Shown here one piece after another: positions 18,112 to 25,830 of a DNA stretch of 64,000 nucleotides. Position 1 is the first letter of the stretch. Each line of letters starts with the position of its first letter. The stretch is from positions 235,577-299,576 of the forward strand of contig CAVPUM010000007.1 in NCBI GenBank assembly GCA_963708855.1. Reading direction: 5' to 3'. Under the pieces are notes generated by a model. It saw only the letters and a list, made by a program, of their open reading frames with translations. It was not told the origin of the DNA and searched no databases. The position numbers and the translations under genes were made by a program. This stretch comes from CAIWHR01 sp963708855. Its GTDB lineage: Bacteria; Pseudomonadota; Gammaproteobacteria; Burkholderiales; Casimicrobiaceae.

Positions 18112-18462
18112 ATGAACGCGAGAGAGTGGTTAACGGGTGCGGCAGACGATCGGGTCACCACCGACAAGGTGATGGCCGATCTCAGGGTGCTTGCGGCCGA
18201 CATGGAACAGCTGTTGAAGGCCACCGCAGGCCAGACCGGACAACAGGTAGCGCAGGTGCGCGCCAGAGCCGAGGAATCGCTGGCGGCCGTGAAGGCGCGT
18301 GTCGCCGAAGTGCAGCATGTGGCGCTGGCGAAGACCCGGGTGGTTGGACGAGCGGCCGACGACTACGTCCATGCCAATCCATGGCAAGTCATGGCCATCG
18401 GGGCCGTCGCCGGCCTCATGCTGGGCTTCGTGCTCACCCGCAGCGGGGACTCGCAACCGTAA
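18112..18462 (+). CDS. DUF883 (ElaB/YqjD-like) protein
   Basis: A 116-residue protein: a long amphipathic helix (residues about 15-85, VMADLRVLAADMEQLLKATA then AEESLAAVKARVAEVQ) followed by a C-terminal membrane anchor (VMAIGAVAGLMLGFVLTR). This is the DUF883/ElaB/YqjD arrangement. YqjD in Escherichia coli is an inner-membrane protein that associates with ribosomes in stationary phase; the same job here is by analogy only. The start at 18112 is preferred; a GTG two codons upstream is possible. The hairpin at 18481-18511 probably ends its transcript. A near-perfect direct repeat of CCAGGACGTCGA lies just upstream (about 18050-18076). Confidence 0.85.
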   Translation: MNAREWLTGAADDRVTTDKVMADLRVLAADMEQLLKATAGQTGQQVAQVRARAEESLAAVKARVAEVQHVALAKTRVVGRAADDYVHANPWQVMAIGAVAGLMLGFVLTRSGDSQP

Positions 18463-18480
18463 GAACGGTGGCGCCGCCAT

Positions 18481-18511
18481 AACGCAACGGTACCGTTGCG
18501 TTTCTTTTTCC
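18481..18511 (+). terminator. Rho-independent terminator after the DUF883 gene
   Basis: A 10-bp stem (AACGCAACGG with CCGTTGCGTT, loop TA) followed by TTCTTTTTC, 18 bases after the DUF883 stop. The same palindrome is centred 30 bp before a TAGCCT hexamer at 18519-18524 ahead of the next gene. A second role as an operator is conceivable but its half-sites differ from the other nine. Confidence 0.75.
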
Positions 18512-18581
18512 CGCGTGCTAGCCTGTGACCGGCCCGGACCGCAATACCGGATCGTCCGTCATCCCGCATGAGGAGAAAGCC

Positions 18582-19190
18582 ATGATCAGCAAACGAGCCA
18601 CGGCGATCGGCAGCGTTCTCGCACTGGCGCTCGCTGCCGCACCGATCTCCACTGCGTTCGCAGGCGACCGGCATCACGGCGGATACGGGCATGGCGGAGG
18701 CTATCGTGGTGGCCATGGCGGCGGCTACGGCGGCTACGTCTACGGTTTCAACCCCGTCGTCGGCCTCGCGACCGCGCTGGTCGGTGCCGCCGCGGCGATC
18801 ATCACCGCACCCATCGCCATCGTTGCCGCGGTCGCCAACGCGCCCTACTACGGGCCGGGCCCGATCTATCCCGCTGCACCGGCGACCTACAACGCGCTGC
18901 CCCCGGCCCAGGGCTATTACGGCGCTCCGGCCGCTCCCGCGTATTACGGCCCCCCGTCCTCCGGGCCGGCCTATTACGGTCCGCCGCCGGTAACCTATTA
19001 CCGCCCGCCCGTCGCACCCTATTACGCGCCGCGTGCTGCAGCGTATTACGGTCCGCCGCCGGGCCGCGCCTATTACGGTCCTCCGGGCCGTGGTTACTAC
19101 AGGCCTTCCGGCGACAACTACGCGCACTACAACGGCAACCCGCCGCGCACCGGTGGTTCGCCCCAGGGGCCATACGGCAGCCAGCGATAA
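18582..19190 (+). CDS. Secreted Tyr/Pro/Gly-rich repeat protein
   Basis: A 202-residue exported protein. The signal peptide is at residues 1-27 (ending in STAFA) and is followed by a His/Gly-rich stretch (HHGGYGHGGGYRGG). A hydrophobic segment comes next (LATALVGAAAAIITAPIAIV, residues about 68-87). The rest is a low-complexity tail of about seven YYGPP or YYAP-like repeats. The hydrophobic segment inside an otherwise disordered exported protein suggests membrane association. Similar unnamed proteins are frequent in Burkholderiales. ATG 18582 follows a GAGGAGAAAGCC ribosome-binding site. The TAGCCT hexamer at 18519 could be its -10. Confidence 0.7.
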   Translation: MISKRATAIGSVLALALAAAPISTAFAGDRHHGGYGHGGGYRGGHGGGYGGYVYGFNPVVGLATALVGAAAAIITAPIAIVAAVANAPYYGPGPIYPAAPATYNALPPAQGYYGAPAAPAYYGPPSSGPAYYGPPPVTYYRPPVAPYYAPRAAAYYGPPPGRAYYGPPGRGYYRPSGDNYAHYNGNPPRTGGSPQGPYGSQR

Positions 19191-19202
19191 CAGCCGCGCC
19201 GG

Positions 19203-19916
19203 ATGATGGCTTCGCGGCCCAGGCCCTCGGCACCGCGATCGCGCGCCAGAGCACCTTCGGCCGATGTTCCCGCCTTGCGCCGCGGCGGTCGCCCGTCGCG
19301 GGCCGAAGCGGAGCGGTTGAGGGAACGCATTCTCGACGCCGCGACGGCATTGTTCTTCACGGCAGGCTACGGCGCGACGACGATCGAAGCCGTGGCCAGG
19401 CGGGCGCGCATTTCGAAGCGGACGCTCTACCACCGCTTCGATGACAAGGCCGCGCTCTTCAGCGCCGTCGTCCATCGCACCATCGCCCGTCTTCGCCCGC
19501 CTGCGGATGTGCCCCTGCTCGAGGGAGCCAACCTGCACGAGATCCTGCAGCGGCTGGCGGGAATGATCCTGCGCGGAGCGCTTTCCCCGCCGGCCCTCGC
19601 CTTGCATCGGTTGATTGTCGCGGAGTCCGCCCGATTCCCGAAGCTGGTGGCCGTCGTGACCCAGGAGGCCGGTTCCGAGGATGCGGTCAAGCTCATCGCG
19701 GGACTGCTGGAGCGCGAGGCGCGCGCGGAGCGCCTCGCCCTGGATGCGCCGATCTTTGCCGCGCGGCTGTTCCTGAGCATGGTGATCTCGTGGCCGCAAA
19801 GGCGCGCGGTGGTTCTCGGCACGCCGATGCCCCCCGCGGAGGTCGATGCGTGGACACGCGATGTCGTCAACCTGTTCCTGAACGGCTGTCGCGGCTGGAT
19901 GCCGGCAACGTCATGA
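19203..19916 (+). CDS. TetR family transcriptional regulator
   Basis: A 237-residue regulator. After a basic, proline-rich N-terminal extension of about 37 residues comes a standard TetR DNA-binding domain: RILDAATALFFTAGYGATTI, then VARRARISKRTLYHRFDDKA with the recognition helix SKRTLYHRF. The C-terminal helical domain (ILRGALSPPALALHRLIVAE and on) resembles the TetR_C family of multidrug and fatty-acid regulators. It binds DNA as a dimer and releases it on ligand binding; the ligand is unknown. It starts 12 bases after the preceding secreted-protein gene, so the two may be co-transcribed. The extension makes an internal start possible. Confidence 0.87.
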   Translation: MMASRPRPSAPRSRARAPSADVPALRRGGRPSRAEAERLRERILDAATALFFTAGYGATTIEAVARRARISKRTLYHRFDDKAALFSAVVHRTIARLRPPADVPLLEGANLHEILQRLAGMILRGALSPPALALHRLIVAESARFPKLVAVVTQEAGSEDAVKLIAGLLEREARAERLALDAPIFAARLFLSMVISWPQRRAVVLGTPMPPAEVDAWTRDVVNLFLNGCRGWMPATS

Positions 19917-20059
19917 GAGTACGATCCACGTGTGCACAGCGTCGTTGCGACGGTGCGCGAAATCCGGCGGCGCACCCGGCGGCAGGTGGGCATGTGCCCG
20001 TGCCGTGGCGCAGGGTCCGCCGGGGTGACGCAGGGGATTGCCTTACGAAGGAGAGAGAC

Positions 20060-20281
20060 GTGAACTCGATGAAGATACTGGGCATCGCGCTGATCGCCGG
20101 CGGCATCCTGGGGCTGGCGTATGGCGGCTTTACCTACACGAAGGAGACGCACGAGACCAAGATCGGACCGCTCGTGCTGTCGATAACGGACAAGGAGACG
20201 GTGAACGTGCCGATCTGGGTGGGCGTAGGGGCGATCGTGATCGGCGGCCTGATCCTGGTCCTCGGGAACAAGAAAGGCTAG
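20060..20281 (+). CDS. Small two-helix membrane protein (DUF3185-like)
   Basis: A 73-residue protein with an N-terminal helix (ILGIALIAGGILGLAYGGF), a soluble loop YTKETHETKIGPLVLSITD and a second helix VPIWVGVGAIVIGGLILVLG, ending in NKKG. The ETKIGPLxLSIxDKExVNVPxWVG pattern recurs in small proteobacterial membrane proteins, often annotated DUF3185; the assignment is from memory of the pattern. The start is a GTG at 20060, placed seven bases after an AAGGAGAGA ribosome-binding site; the internal ATG at 20069 is too far from it. Convergent with the lipoprotein gene at 20371. Confidence 0.7.
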   Translation: MNSMKILGIALIAGGILGLAYGGFTYTKETHETKIGPLVLSITDKETVNVPIWVGVGAIVIGGLILVLGNKKG

Positions 20282-20370
20282 CACAGTCCCGAAGCTCCCG
20301 TCGCCGCGAGCGGCGGGCGGGCCGTCAGGGTCGCGCCGAGCGGTTCAGGCGGATGCCGCGTGCCGCGGCT

Positions 20371-20568
20371 TCATTTCTTGTTGCCGCTCGCCGCATCCTG
20401 GATCTTCTCGCCCGCCTTTTCCACCTGCTGCCCGACCTTGTCGATCGCCTTGTCGACGTCCTTGCCGGCGCGCTCGGCCGGGCCTTCCTTCTTCTCGCAG
20501 GCCGCAAGTCCGACGACCAGGGCGCTCATGGCCAATGCAGCGATGACGCTCTTGCCAATGGATTTCAT
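20371..20568 (-). CDS. Small lipoprotein, coiled helix
   Basis: A 65-residue lipoprotein precursor: MKSIGKSVIAALAMSALVVG leads to a lipobox LAAC, after which EKKEGPAERAGKDVDKAIDK and VGQQVEKAGEKIQDAASGNK form one amphipathic charged helix. The AGKxxDxAxxKVGQQVEKAGEKIQ repeat pattern is common in small proteobacterial envelope lipoproteins of unknown function. It is probably anchored in the outer or inner membrane with the helix in the periplasm. ATG 20568 is chosen because the signal sequence begins there and GGAGATGAAAAT precedes it. Confidence 0.8.
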   Translation of the reverse strand: MKSIGKSVIAALAMSALVVGLAACEKKEGPAERAGKDVDKAIDKVGQQVEKAGEKIQDAASGNKK

Positions 20569-20634
20569 ATTTTCATCTCCGACTTCGTTGGGGCGGCAAT
20601 GGGCCGTCCCGTCCATTGCGACTGGCCAGCGCGC

Positions 20635-21210
20635 TCAGCCGTTTGCTCCGGCCGATCCCGCAATGACTTGAATTCGGTCGCCCTCGCGCAGCGTGCGCGG
20701 TGAATCCTCGTTGAAGACGTGTCGCGTTCCGTCGCGGAAACGGACGACGATCTGGTGCCGGGTCGTCACTCGGAATTTCCTCGTGGGCCGGTCGCCGGCG
20801 ATCACGCCGGCGACCGTGTCGGCGAGCGACGGCAGATCAGCGCCTTCATCGCCGCCGATCGGGTTGCCTGGAAACCGTGTGCCTGCGACATTGCCGATGG
20901 TGCACCATTCCATGATCTCATCACGCGTGTCGATCCTGCGCACCGACTCGATGACGCCGCATCCCTCGCATTTTGCCCGGCTGTGCGCATTGCGCGTCAC
21001 TGGCACCGGAGCCGGGCGTTCGACCGCCGTGTCCGGAACGTCACGGTCGGGCACTTGCATCGCCAACTCGGCACGCGGGCCTGTGGTAGCCGCGGAGTCG
21101 GCCTTGGGTAGCGACCACCCTGCGATCGCCGCCATGCCGATGAAATAGAGGGCCCGCACTGCCATTGTCACGAGCCTCGGCCGCGGCGGGCGTGATTCGA
21201 GAGTATTCAT
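20635..21210 (-). CDS. Membrane-anchored SlyB-like protein
   Basis: A 191-residue protein. A hydrophobic segment at residues about 14-32 (VTMAVRALYFIGMAAIAGW) anchors it. The mature part contains KCEGCGVIESVRRID, then a variable region, then a C-terminal section IVVRFRDGTRHVFNEDSPRT and GDRIQVIAG. The CxxCGVIxSVR motif and the VRxxDGxxxxF...GDxVxV end are typical of betaproteobacterial SlyB-like glycine-zipper lipoproteins. However, the central glycine zipper is missing here, replaced by a region around GGDEGADLPSLADTVAGVIA. Role: probably outer-membrane or periplasmic; unknown. ATG 21210 is chosen because the longer form lacks coding character. Promoter site 7 faces it. Confidence 0.65.
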   Translation of the reverse strand: MNTLESRPPRPRLVTMAVRALYFIGMAAIAGWSLPKADSAATTGPRAELAMQVPDRDVPDTAVERPAPVPVTRNAHSRAKCEGCGVIESVRRIDTRDEIMEWCTIGNVAGTRFPGNPIGGDEGADLPSLADTVAGVIAGDRPTRKFRVTTRHQIVVRFRDGTRHVFNEDSPRTLREGDRIQVIAGSAGANG

Positions 21211-21323
21211 TGGTGCGTTGACTCCGCGTTGCTTGCCCGATGGTACGGTCGCGGATCGGCAAGACCGACCTGCCTGCCCGTGGGACACGTCCGCCGCCGC
21301 GAGTGCACGGCAGCCAGGATTCA

Positions 21324-21366
21324 ACGATAGCGAGGGATGTCAAGGCGGTCTGTACGCTGACGCACA
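21324..21366 (-). promoter_or_regulatory. Predicted Crp-type operator/promoter, site 7
   Basis: Palindrome TGTACG-CTGA-CGCACA at 21351-21366 preceded by GTC. The minus-strand TATCGT at 21324-21329 is centred 32 bp away and faces the SlyB-like gene. The site also lies in the shared divergent region with the first Crp-like regulator (start 21608). Confidence 0.5.
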
Positions 21367-21496
21367 AACCTCTCCGCGACCGGATCCGCGTGGCCCGCGG
21401 GCCAGGCGCCTCCCGCGCGAGACCGTTAGCCAGGAGATCGGCTCATTCGCGGCAATCCGGGGCCCATCCCATGCGCACTGGCCGCGAGACTATGGA

Positions 21497-21526
21497 TTGC
21501 ACCGTACATAGCGAGTATTGGATAAT
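21497..21526 (+). promoter_or_regulatory. Sigma-70-like promoter for the first Crp-like gene
   Basis: TTGCAC (21497-21502) and GATAAT (21521-21526) are separated by 18 bp. This is the best conventional -35/-10 pair seen in the window and lies about 80 bases before the GTG at 21608. An imperfect inverted pair CGTACA / TGTACT surrounds the spacer. Confidence 0.5.
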
Positions 21527-21607
21527 CTGTACTGTCGCGGTGGCAGCCGAGAGGTCGGGCCGCCTTGCGGGGGGTTGTTGCCATTTCCACTGAACGGGGG
21601 TTTGCAC

Positions 21608-22331
21608 GTGTCGGAACCCGGACGCCCCAGTCCCCATCAGAATCATCTGCTCGACGCCCTGCCGCCCGGCGACTACGAGCGGCTCGCCTCCCATCTGGAA
21701 CTGATACCGATGACGCTCGGCGACGTCCTCTACGAATCCGGGGACAAGCTGCGATACGTCTATTTCCCCACGACGTCCATCATATCGCTGCTGTACGTCA
21801 TGGAGGACGGCGCTTCGGCCGAAATTGCCGTCGTGGGCAACGAGGGCATCCTGGGCATATCGCTGTTCATGGGCGGCGAGACCACGCCCAGCCGGGCGAT
21901 CGTGCAAAGCGCGGGCCACGCCTTCCGGCTCAAAGCCGCGTTGCTCAAGGAGGAATTCGCGCGTTACGGCCCGACGATGCATCTGCTGCTGCGCTACACC
22001 CAGGCGCTGATCACCCAGATGGCGCAAACGGCCGTGTGCAATCGCCATCACTCGGTCGATCAGCAATTGTGCCGATGGCTGTTGCTGAGCCTGGATCGCC
22101 TGCGGTTCGAACGAGCTCTCCATGACGCAGGAGCTGATTGCCAACATGCTGGGCGTGCGCCGCGAAGGTGTCACCGAGGCCGCCGGGAAGCTGCAGGACG
22201 CCGGGTTGATACGTTACGGCCGGGGCAGGATCACCGTGCTCGACCGTCCGCGCCTGGAGAAGCGGTCCTGCGAGTGCTACCAGGTCGTCAAGAAGGAATT
22301 CGACCGCCTCCTGCCCTACGTCGCAAGTTAG
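21608..22331 (+). CDS. Crp/Fnr family regulator 1 (one frameshift)
   Basis: A regulator of about 240 residues. The N-terminal cyclic-nucleotide-binding-like beta barrel spans residues about 10-125 (LRYVYFPTTSIISLLYVMED, then VGNEGILGISLFMGGETTPS). A dimer helix follows (LLLRYTQALITQMAQTAVCN), then the winged helix with SMTQELIANMLGVRREGVTE and GLIRYGRGRITVLDRPRLEK. The C terminus has a CECY motif, shared with regulator 2 as CGCY. The frame changes near 22108 (one extra base just before the SMTQELIAN helix), so the DNA-binding domain is read from 22122 on. The start is GTG 21608. The phosphate-binding GExx-R pattern of cAMP-responsive Crp is not conserved, so its ligand may differ. Next to a related regulator and to repeated Crp-type palindromes. 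Confidence 0.82.
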
Positions 22332-22382
22332 CTGTCCGAAGCCATTGCGGCACGCGCCAGGATCCTCCGCGCGTTGCGCTTG

Positions 22383-22426
22383 TGTGCGCTAGCGCGCAGA
22401 CGCCGTCGATGGAGAGGCTTTAGGCT
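22383..22426 (+). promoter_or_regulatory. Predicted Crp-type operator/promoter, site 8
   Basis: TGTGCG-CTAG-CGCGCA at 22383-22398 followed by GAC. TAGGCT at 22421-22426 is centred 33 bp downstream. It faces the second Crp-like gene (ATG 22544), suggesting autoregulation. Confidence 0.55.
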
Positions 22427-22543
22427 CGCCTCAATCGCAGCAGGTGGGACCACGGTGGCATCGGCAGCACCAGGCATCGGAATTGCGCCGCAATTCTCCT
22501 GGTGTTCACGAAAGGTCCTCACGGGCTCGCGGAGAGAAGTTCG

Positions 22544-23251
22544 ATGCCGTCGATCCAACACGCACCGGCTGTCAATCGCCTGCTCGAGGCGTTGCCGGAG
22601 CGTGATCTGCGGCGCCTGCTGAGCCGGTGCGAGACCGTCGAACTCGCGTTTGCGAACGTCCTCTGCACGCCCTGGCAACAGCTGAGCCATGTTTATTTCC
22701 CCACCCGGGGCTTTATCTCGCTGATCATGCCGATCGACGGGCCCGCCTCGCTCGAGGTCGGGCTGGTCGGAAACGAAGGCATGTTCGGGGTTCCGCTCGC
22801 GCTCGGCGTCGACAAATCGCCCGTGCGGGCCGTGGTGCAGGGCGCGGGTTCCGCGTTGCGCATGGACGCGGCCCACTTCGGCGGTGAACTCGGACGCAGC
22901 CGGCCGCTGCAACGCACGATGGACCGCTATGCCATGGTCCGTTACACCCAGCTCGCGCAGACGGCGGCCTGCACGCGCTTCCACGTGGTCGAGTCGCGGC
23001 TTGCCCGCTGGCTGCTGATGACCCAGGACCGTGCGCACGCGAACACATTTCATGTCACGCACGAATTCCTGGCCTTGATGCTTGGTGTACGCCGCGTCGG
23101 CGTCACCAAGGCGGCGAGTTCCCTGCAGCGAGGTGGTCTGATCCGTTACAGCCGCGGCAACATCACGGTTCTCGACCGGCGTGGACTCAAGGCTGCGTCC
23201 TGCGGCTGCTACAGGGCGGATCGGGACTCCTACGCGCGGATCCTGAGTTGA
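22544..23251 (+). CDS. Crp/Fnr family regulator 2
   Basis: A 235-residue intact paralogue of the preceding regulator. The barrel begins VNRLLEALPERDLRRLLSRC and contains LSHVYFPTRGFISLIMPIDG and VGLVGNEGMFGVPLALGVDK. The dimer helix and linker include RYTQLAQTAACTRFHVVESR. The winged helix is THEFLALMLGVRRVGVTKAA then GLIRYSRGNITVLDRRGLKA, ending CGCYRADRDSYARILS. Aligned to Crp, the recognition helix residues Arg180/Glu181/Arg185 correspond to Arg/Val/Lys here and Arg/Glu/Glu in regulator 1. An operator different from TGTGA-N6-TCACA is therefore expected. Promoter site 8 directly precedes it. The start is ATG 22544, just after a GGAGAGAAG ribosome-binding site. Confidence 0.87.
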   Translation: MPSIQHAPAVNRLLEALPERDLRRLLSRCETVELAFANVLCTPWQQLSHVYFPTRGFISLIMPIDGPASLEVGLVGNEGMFGVPLALGVDKSPVRAVVQGAGSALRMDAAHFGGELGRSRPLQRTMDRYAMVRYTQLAQTAACTRFHVVESRLARWLLMTQDRAHANTFHVTHEFLALMLGVRRVGVTKAASSLQRGGLIRYSRGNITVLDRRGLKAASCGCYRADRDSYARILS

Positions 23252-23307
23252 GCATCGTCGCGGCGAACTTCAACGCGGGCATGATGTCCTAGCCCTTTGC
23301 CGGGTTG

Positions 23308-23350
23308 TGTTCGGTTACGCACATACAGTGCTTTGCGCGCCTGTCAGGCT
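23308..23350 (+). promoter_or_regulatory. Predicted Crp-type operator/promoter, site 9
   Basis: TGTTCG-GTTA-CGCACA at 23308-23323 with CAGGCT at 23345-23350. The centres are 32 bp apart. It faces the small zinc-ribbon-like gene at 23434. Confidence 0.5.
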
Positions 23351-23433
23351 GCGCAAGGTCAACGGCGCCTACGCATTTCGATCCGAGATCGAAGCGAGTA
23401 GGATTGTCGCTTCAAACAGGAGTCAACGTCGTC

Positions 23434-23745
23434 ATGATCTCCACTTCATCGAAATACGGTCCGCACGCTTCCTCGAAGGAGGGCGCCACTCCGAATTCAC
23501 GACCGGGACGGCGTTCCGCCCCAAGCTGCCCTCGATGCAAGTCCAGCGTGAATCGGGTTCCCCGCCGCTTCATCGATCGACTGTTCAGCCTCGTTTGTCC
23601 GGTCCACCGCTATCACTGCCGCTCGTTCATCTGCAACTGGGAAGGAAACCTGCTCTACGAAGCGGAGGCTCCCGATCCGGCGGACGGCATGTCGATCGAT
23701 TCGCCGAGCCAGGGCCCTCCAAGTACGATCGCTCCGGGCCGGTGA
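23434..23745 (+). CDS. Small cysteine-rich (zinc-ribbon-like) protein
   Basis: A 103-residue protein. A disordered N terminus leads to SCPRCKSSVNRVPRRFIDRL, FSLVCPVHRYHCRSFICNW and an acidic, proline-rich tail. The CPRC and HRYHC...FICNW elements look like the two knuckles of a zinc ribbon. The CPRC...RVPRRFIDRLFSLVCPVHRYHCRS block recurs in small betaproteobacterial proteins, none with a known function. Its AGGAGTCAACGTC ribosome-binding site supports ATG 23434. Promoter site 9 lies upstream. The gene ends 36 bases before the TTG start of the secreted hydrolase. Confidence 0.6.
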   Translation: MISTSSKYGPHASSKEGATPNSRPGRRSAPSCPRCKSSVNRVPRRFIDRLFSLVCPVHRYHCRSFICNWEGNLLYEAEAPDPADGMSIDSPSQGPPSTIAPGR

Positions 23746-23780
23746 TAGCCAGGCACGAACATCGACAGGAATGCGATACA

Positions 23781-25805
23781 TTGAAGCGTAGACTGCGACA
23801 CCTGCTGCTGGGGCTGGTCATCCTGGTCGCGGGTATCGGTCAAAGGGCCGACGCTTCGTCAGTGCCACCCCTGCCGCTGCCCGGCCCTCACGCGGTCGCG
23901 TGCAGCAACGTCGCGCAGGACTTCGGCCGCCTCGCACCGGGCGAAGACGTGGAACTCTACTGGGAAGGGGTGCGCCGCGCCGACGGCACGCCTCGCAATG
24001 CGACCGACCTCCTGACCGATCCGGCGAACACCTTGTCGGCAACGGTGAACGCGCCGAACAATTCCGGCGTCTACGGCTCGTTCGCGGGGCGCAGCATTCC
24101 ATACGTCGTGGTGATCTGTCACCCGACGTCCCCCGCCAATCCACGGTCCGATTATTCGCTGCCCACCGGCGGGTCGGTGCCGCGCATGCAGCGTGGCAGC
24201 GACGCGCCGTTGTGGCCCGACGCGACGACGCGTTATCCGGTGCTGATCTTCTCGCATGGCTACCGAAGCAGCCCGCTGTCCAACGATCACCTCTATGCAA
24301 TGACCGTGTTCGCGAGCTTTGGTTACGTCGTTGCGGCGCCGTTTCACGCGGACGCGACATTCTCCGACCTCAAGCTCGAAGACTTCGGTGACGTTTTTTC
24401 CCTCCTGACGCACCTCGAGAATTTCCTGGCGATGCAGGCGCTGCGGCCGCTGGCGCTGTCTGCGACCATCGATCTCATGCTGGCGCGACCGCAATGGCGC
24501 GATCGCGTCGACGCCGGGCAGATCGGTGGCTTCGGCGCGAGCATGGGCGGGGAGTCGCTGCTGTTGATGGCGGGCGCCGGGCTCACGACGTCGATCGGCC
24601 AGTCGTGGACGGAAATAACGAAGGACACGCGGCTCAAGGCGGCGGCCACGTACATACCCTACTTCGGACAGGTAGGCCTCCCCGCCTTCGGCCGCGGCCA
24701 GCACGGGCTCGACGGCGTGACCCTCCCGTTTCTCGCCATCAGCGGCACATCCGACACGACCGCGCCGCTTCCCCTGGCGCTGGAAGGCGTTGCTCGCCTC
24801 GGCGGCACCCGCGAGCTCGTGGCGCTTTCCGGCGTGAAGCACGGCTTCGACGTCGCGTCGGCCGGCGACATCTTCACGTGGTCGATCACCTATCTCGACG
24901 CGGAGGTGCGCGGCGATCCCGCGGCACGCGCGAAGTTGCTTCAGATGACAAGCGTGGCGGGGGGCGGCGACGACCACGTGCTCATTCCCTACAACGGATC
25001 GACGCCAGGCCCGCCCGCGCCGGTCAACTTCGGAGGCTTGTGGTGGAATGCCCCCGCCGGGTCGGAGTCCGGTTGGGGCATCAACTTCGCGCACCAGGGC
25101 GAGGTGATCTTCGCGACGTGGCTCACCTACGATCTCGACGGCAAGGCGTGGTGGCTGTCGATGACCGCCGTCAGCGCCGGCGGCAACACGTTTTCGGGAA
25201 CGCTCTACGAGACCCACGGCCCAGCGTTCAACGCCATGCCGTTCGTCCCGGGCGCCGTGACGCAGCGCGCAGTCGGAGCGGGAACGCTTTCGTTCGTCGA
25301 CGTCGATTCCGGCTCCTTCGCCTACGTCGTCAACGGTTCGACGCAGACCAAGGCCATCACGCGCGAGAAATTTGCCGGCCCTGTTCCCACTTGCGCCTTC
25401 GGAGCGGTACCGAATCTGGCGGCGGCGATCAACTACCAGGACCTGTGGTGGAATGCCCCGGCGGGTTCGGAATCCGGGTGGGGCATCAACCTGACGCACC
25501 AGGGCAATCTCATCTTTGCGACGTGGTTCACCTACGACCTGGACGGAACGCCGCTCTGGCTTTCAGCCACCCTGGCCAAGGCGACCGGCGCAGCTTATGC
25601 CGGCACGCTTTATCGATCGACGGGTCCCGCCTTCAACGCCACGCCGTTCGATCCGGCCAGAGTGGCGTTGACCGCCGTCGGAGCGGTTGGACTGGCATTT
25701 GCCGACGGCAACCACGCCACGTTTTCATACACGGTGAATGGAACTGCGCAGTCCAAGGCGATCACCCGGCAGGTCTTCCGCCCGCCGGGGACGGTGTGCC
25801 AGTAG
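23781..25805 (+). CDS. Secreted alpha/beta hydrolase with two C-terminal WWNAPAGSESGWGIN repeats
   Basis: A 674-residue exported protein. A hydrophobic signal segment (LRHLLLGLVILVAGIGQRAD) leads into an alpha/beta-hydrolase (dienelactone hydrolase / PAF-acetylhydrolase-like). YPVLIFSHGYRSSPLS is the oxyanion strand. GGFGASMGGESLL contains the nucleophile Ser in GASMGG. LSGVKHGFDVAS offers the catalytic His. After about residue 420 come two repeats of about 115 residues, each opening LWWNAPAGSESGWGIN and continuing HQG-x4-FATW-x-TYDLDG-x3-WLS. Repeats of this kind end many betaproteobacterial secreted proteins. The only usable start is TTG 23781. It is likely a periplasmic or surface esterase/lipase; the substrate is unknown. 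Confidence 0.75.
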   Translation: MKRRLRHLLLGLVILVAGIGQRADASSVPPLPLPGPHAVACSNVAQDFGRLAPGEDVELYWEGVRRADGTPRNATDLLTDPANTLSATVNAPNNSGVYGSFAGRSIPYVVVICHPTSPANPRSDYSLPTGGSVPRMQRGSDAPLWPDATTRYPVLIFSHGYRSSPLSNDHLYAMTVFASFGYVVAAPFHADATFSDLKLEDFGDVFSLLTHLENFLAMQALRPLALSATIDLMLARPQWRDRVDAGQIGGFGASMGGESLLLMAGAGLTTSIGQSWTEITKDTRLKAAATYIPYFGQVGLPAFGRGQHGLDGVTLPFLAISGTSDTTAPLPLALEGVARLGGTRELVALSGVKHGFDVASAGDIFTWSITYLDAEVRGDPAARAKLLQMTSVAGGGDDHVLIPYNGSTPGPPAPVNFGGLWWNAPAGSESGWGINFAHQGEVIFATWLTYDLDGKAWWLSMTAVSAGGNTFSGTLYETHGPAFNAMPFVPGAVTQRAVGAGTLSFVDVDSGSFAYVVNGSTQTKAITREKFAGPVPTCAFGAVPNLAAAINYQDLWWNAPAGSESGWGINLTHQGNLIFATWFTYDLDGTPLWLSATLAKATGAAYAGTLYRSTGPAFNATPFDPARVALTAVGAVGLAFADGNHATFSYTVNGTAQSKAITRQVFRPPGTVCQ

Positions 25806-25830
25806 AGGTACCTCCGCCGATCACATCGCC

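Noticed and set aside
18481..18502. Tenth copy of the Crp-type operator
   Set aside because: The palindrome has different half-sites (GCAAC/GTTGC) and is followed by a T-run, so it was called a terminator. The TAGCCT at 30 bp is noted but not counted.
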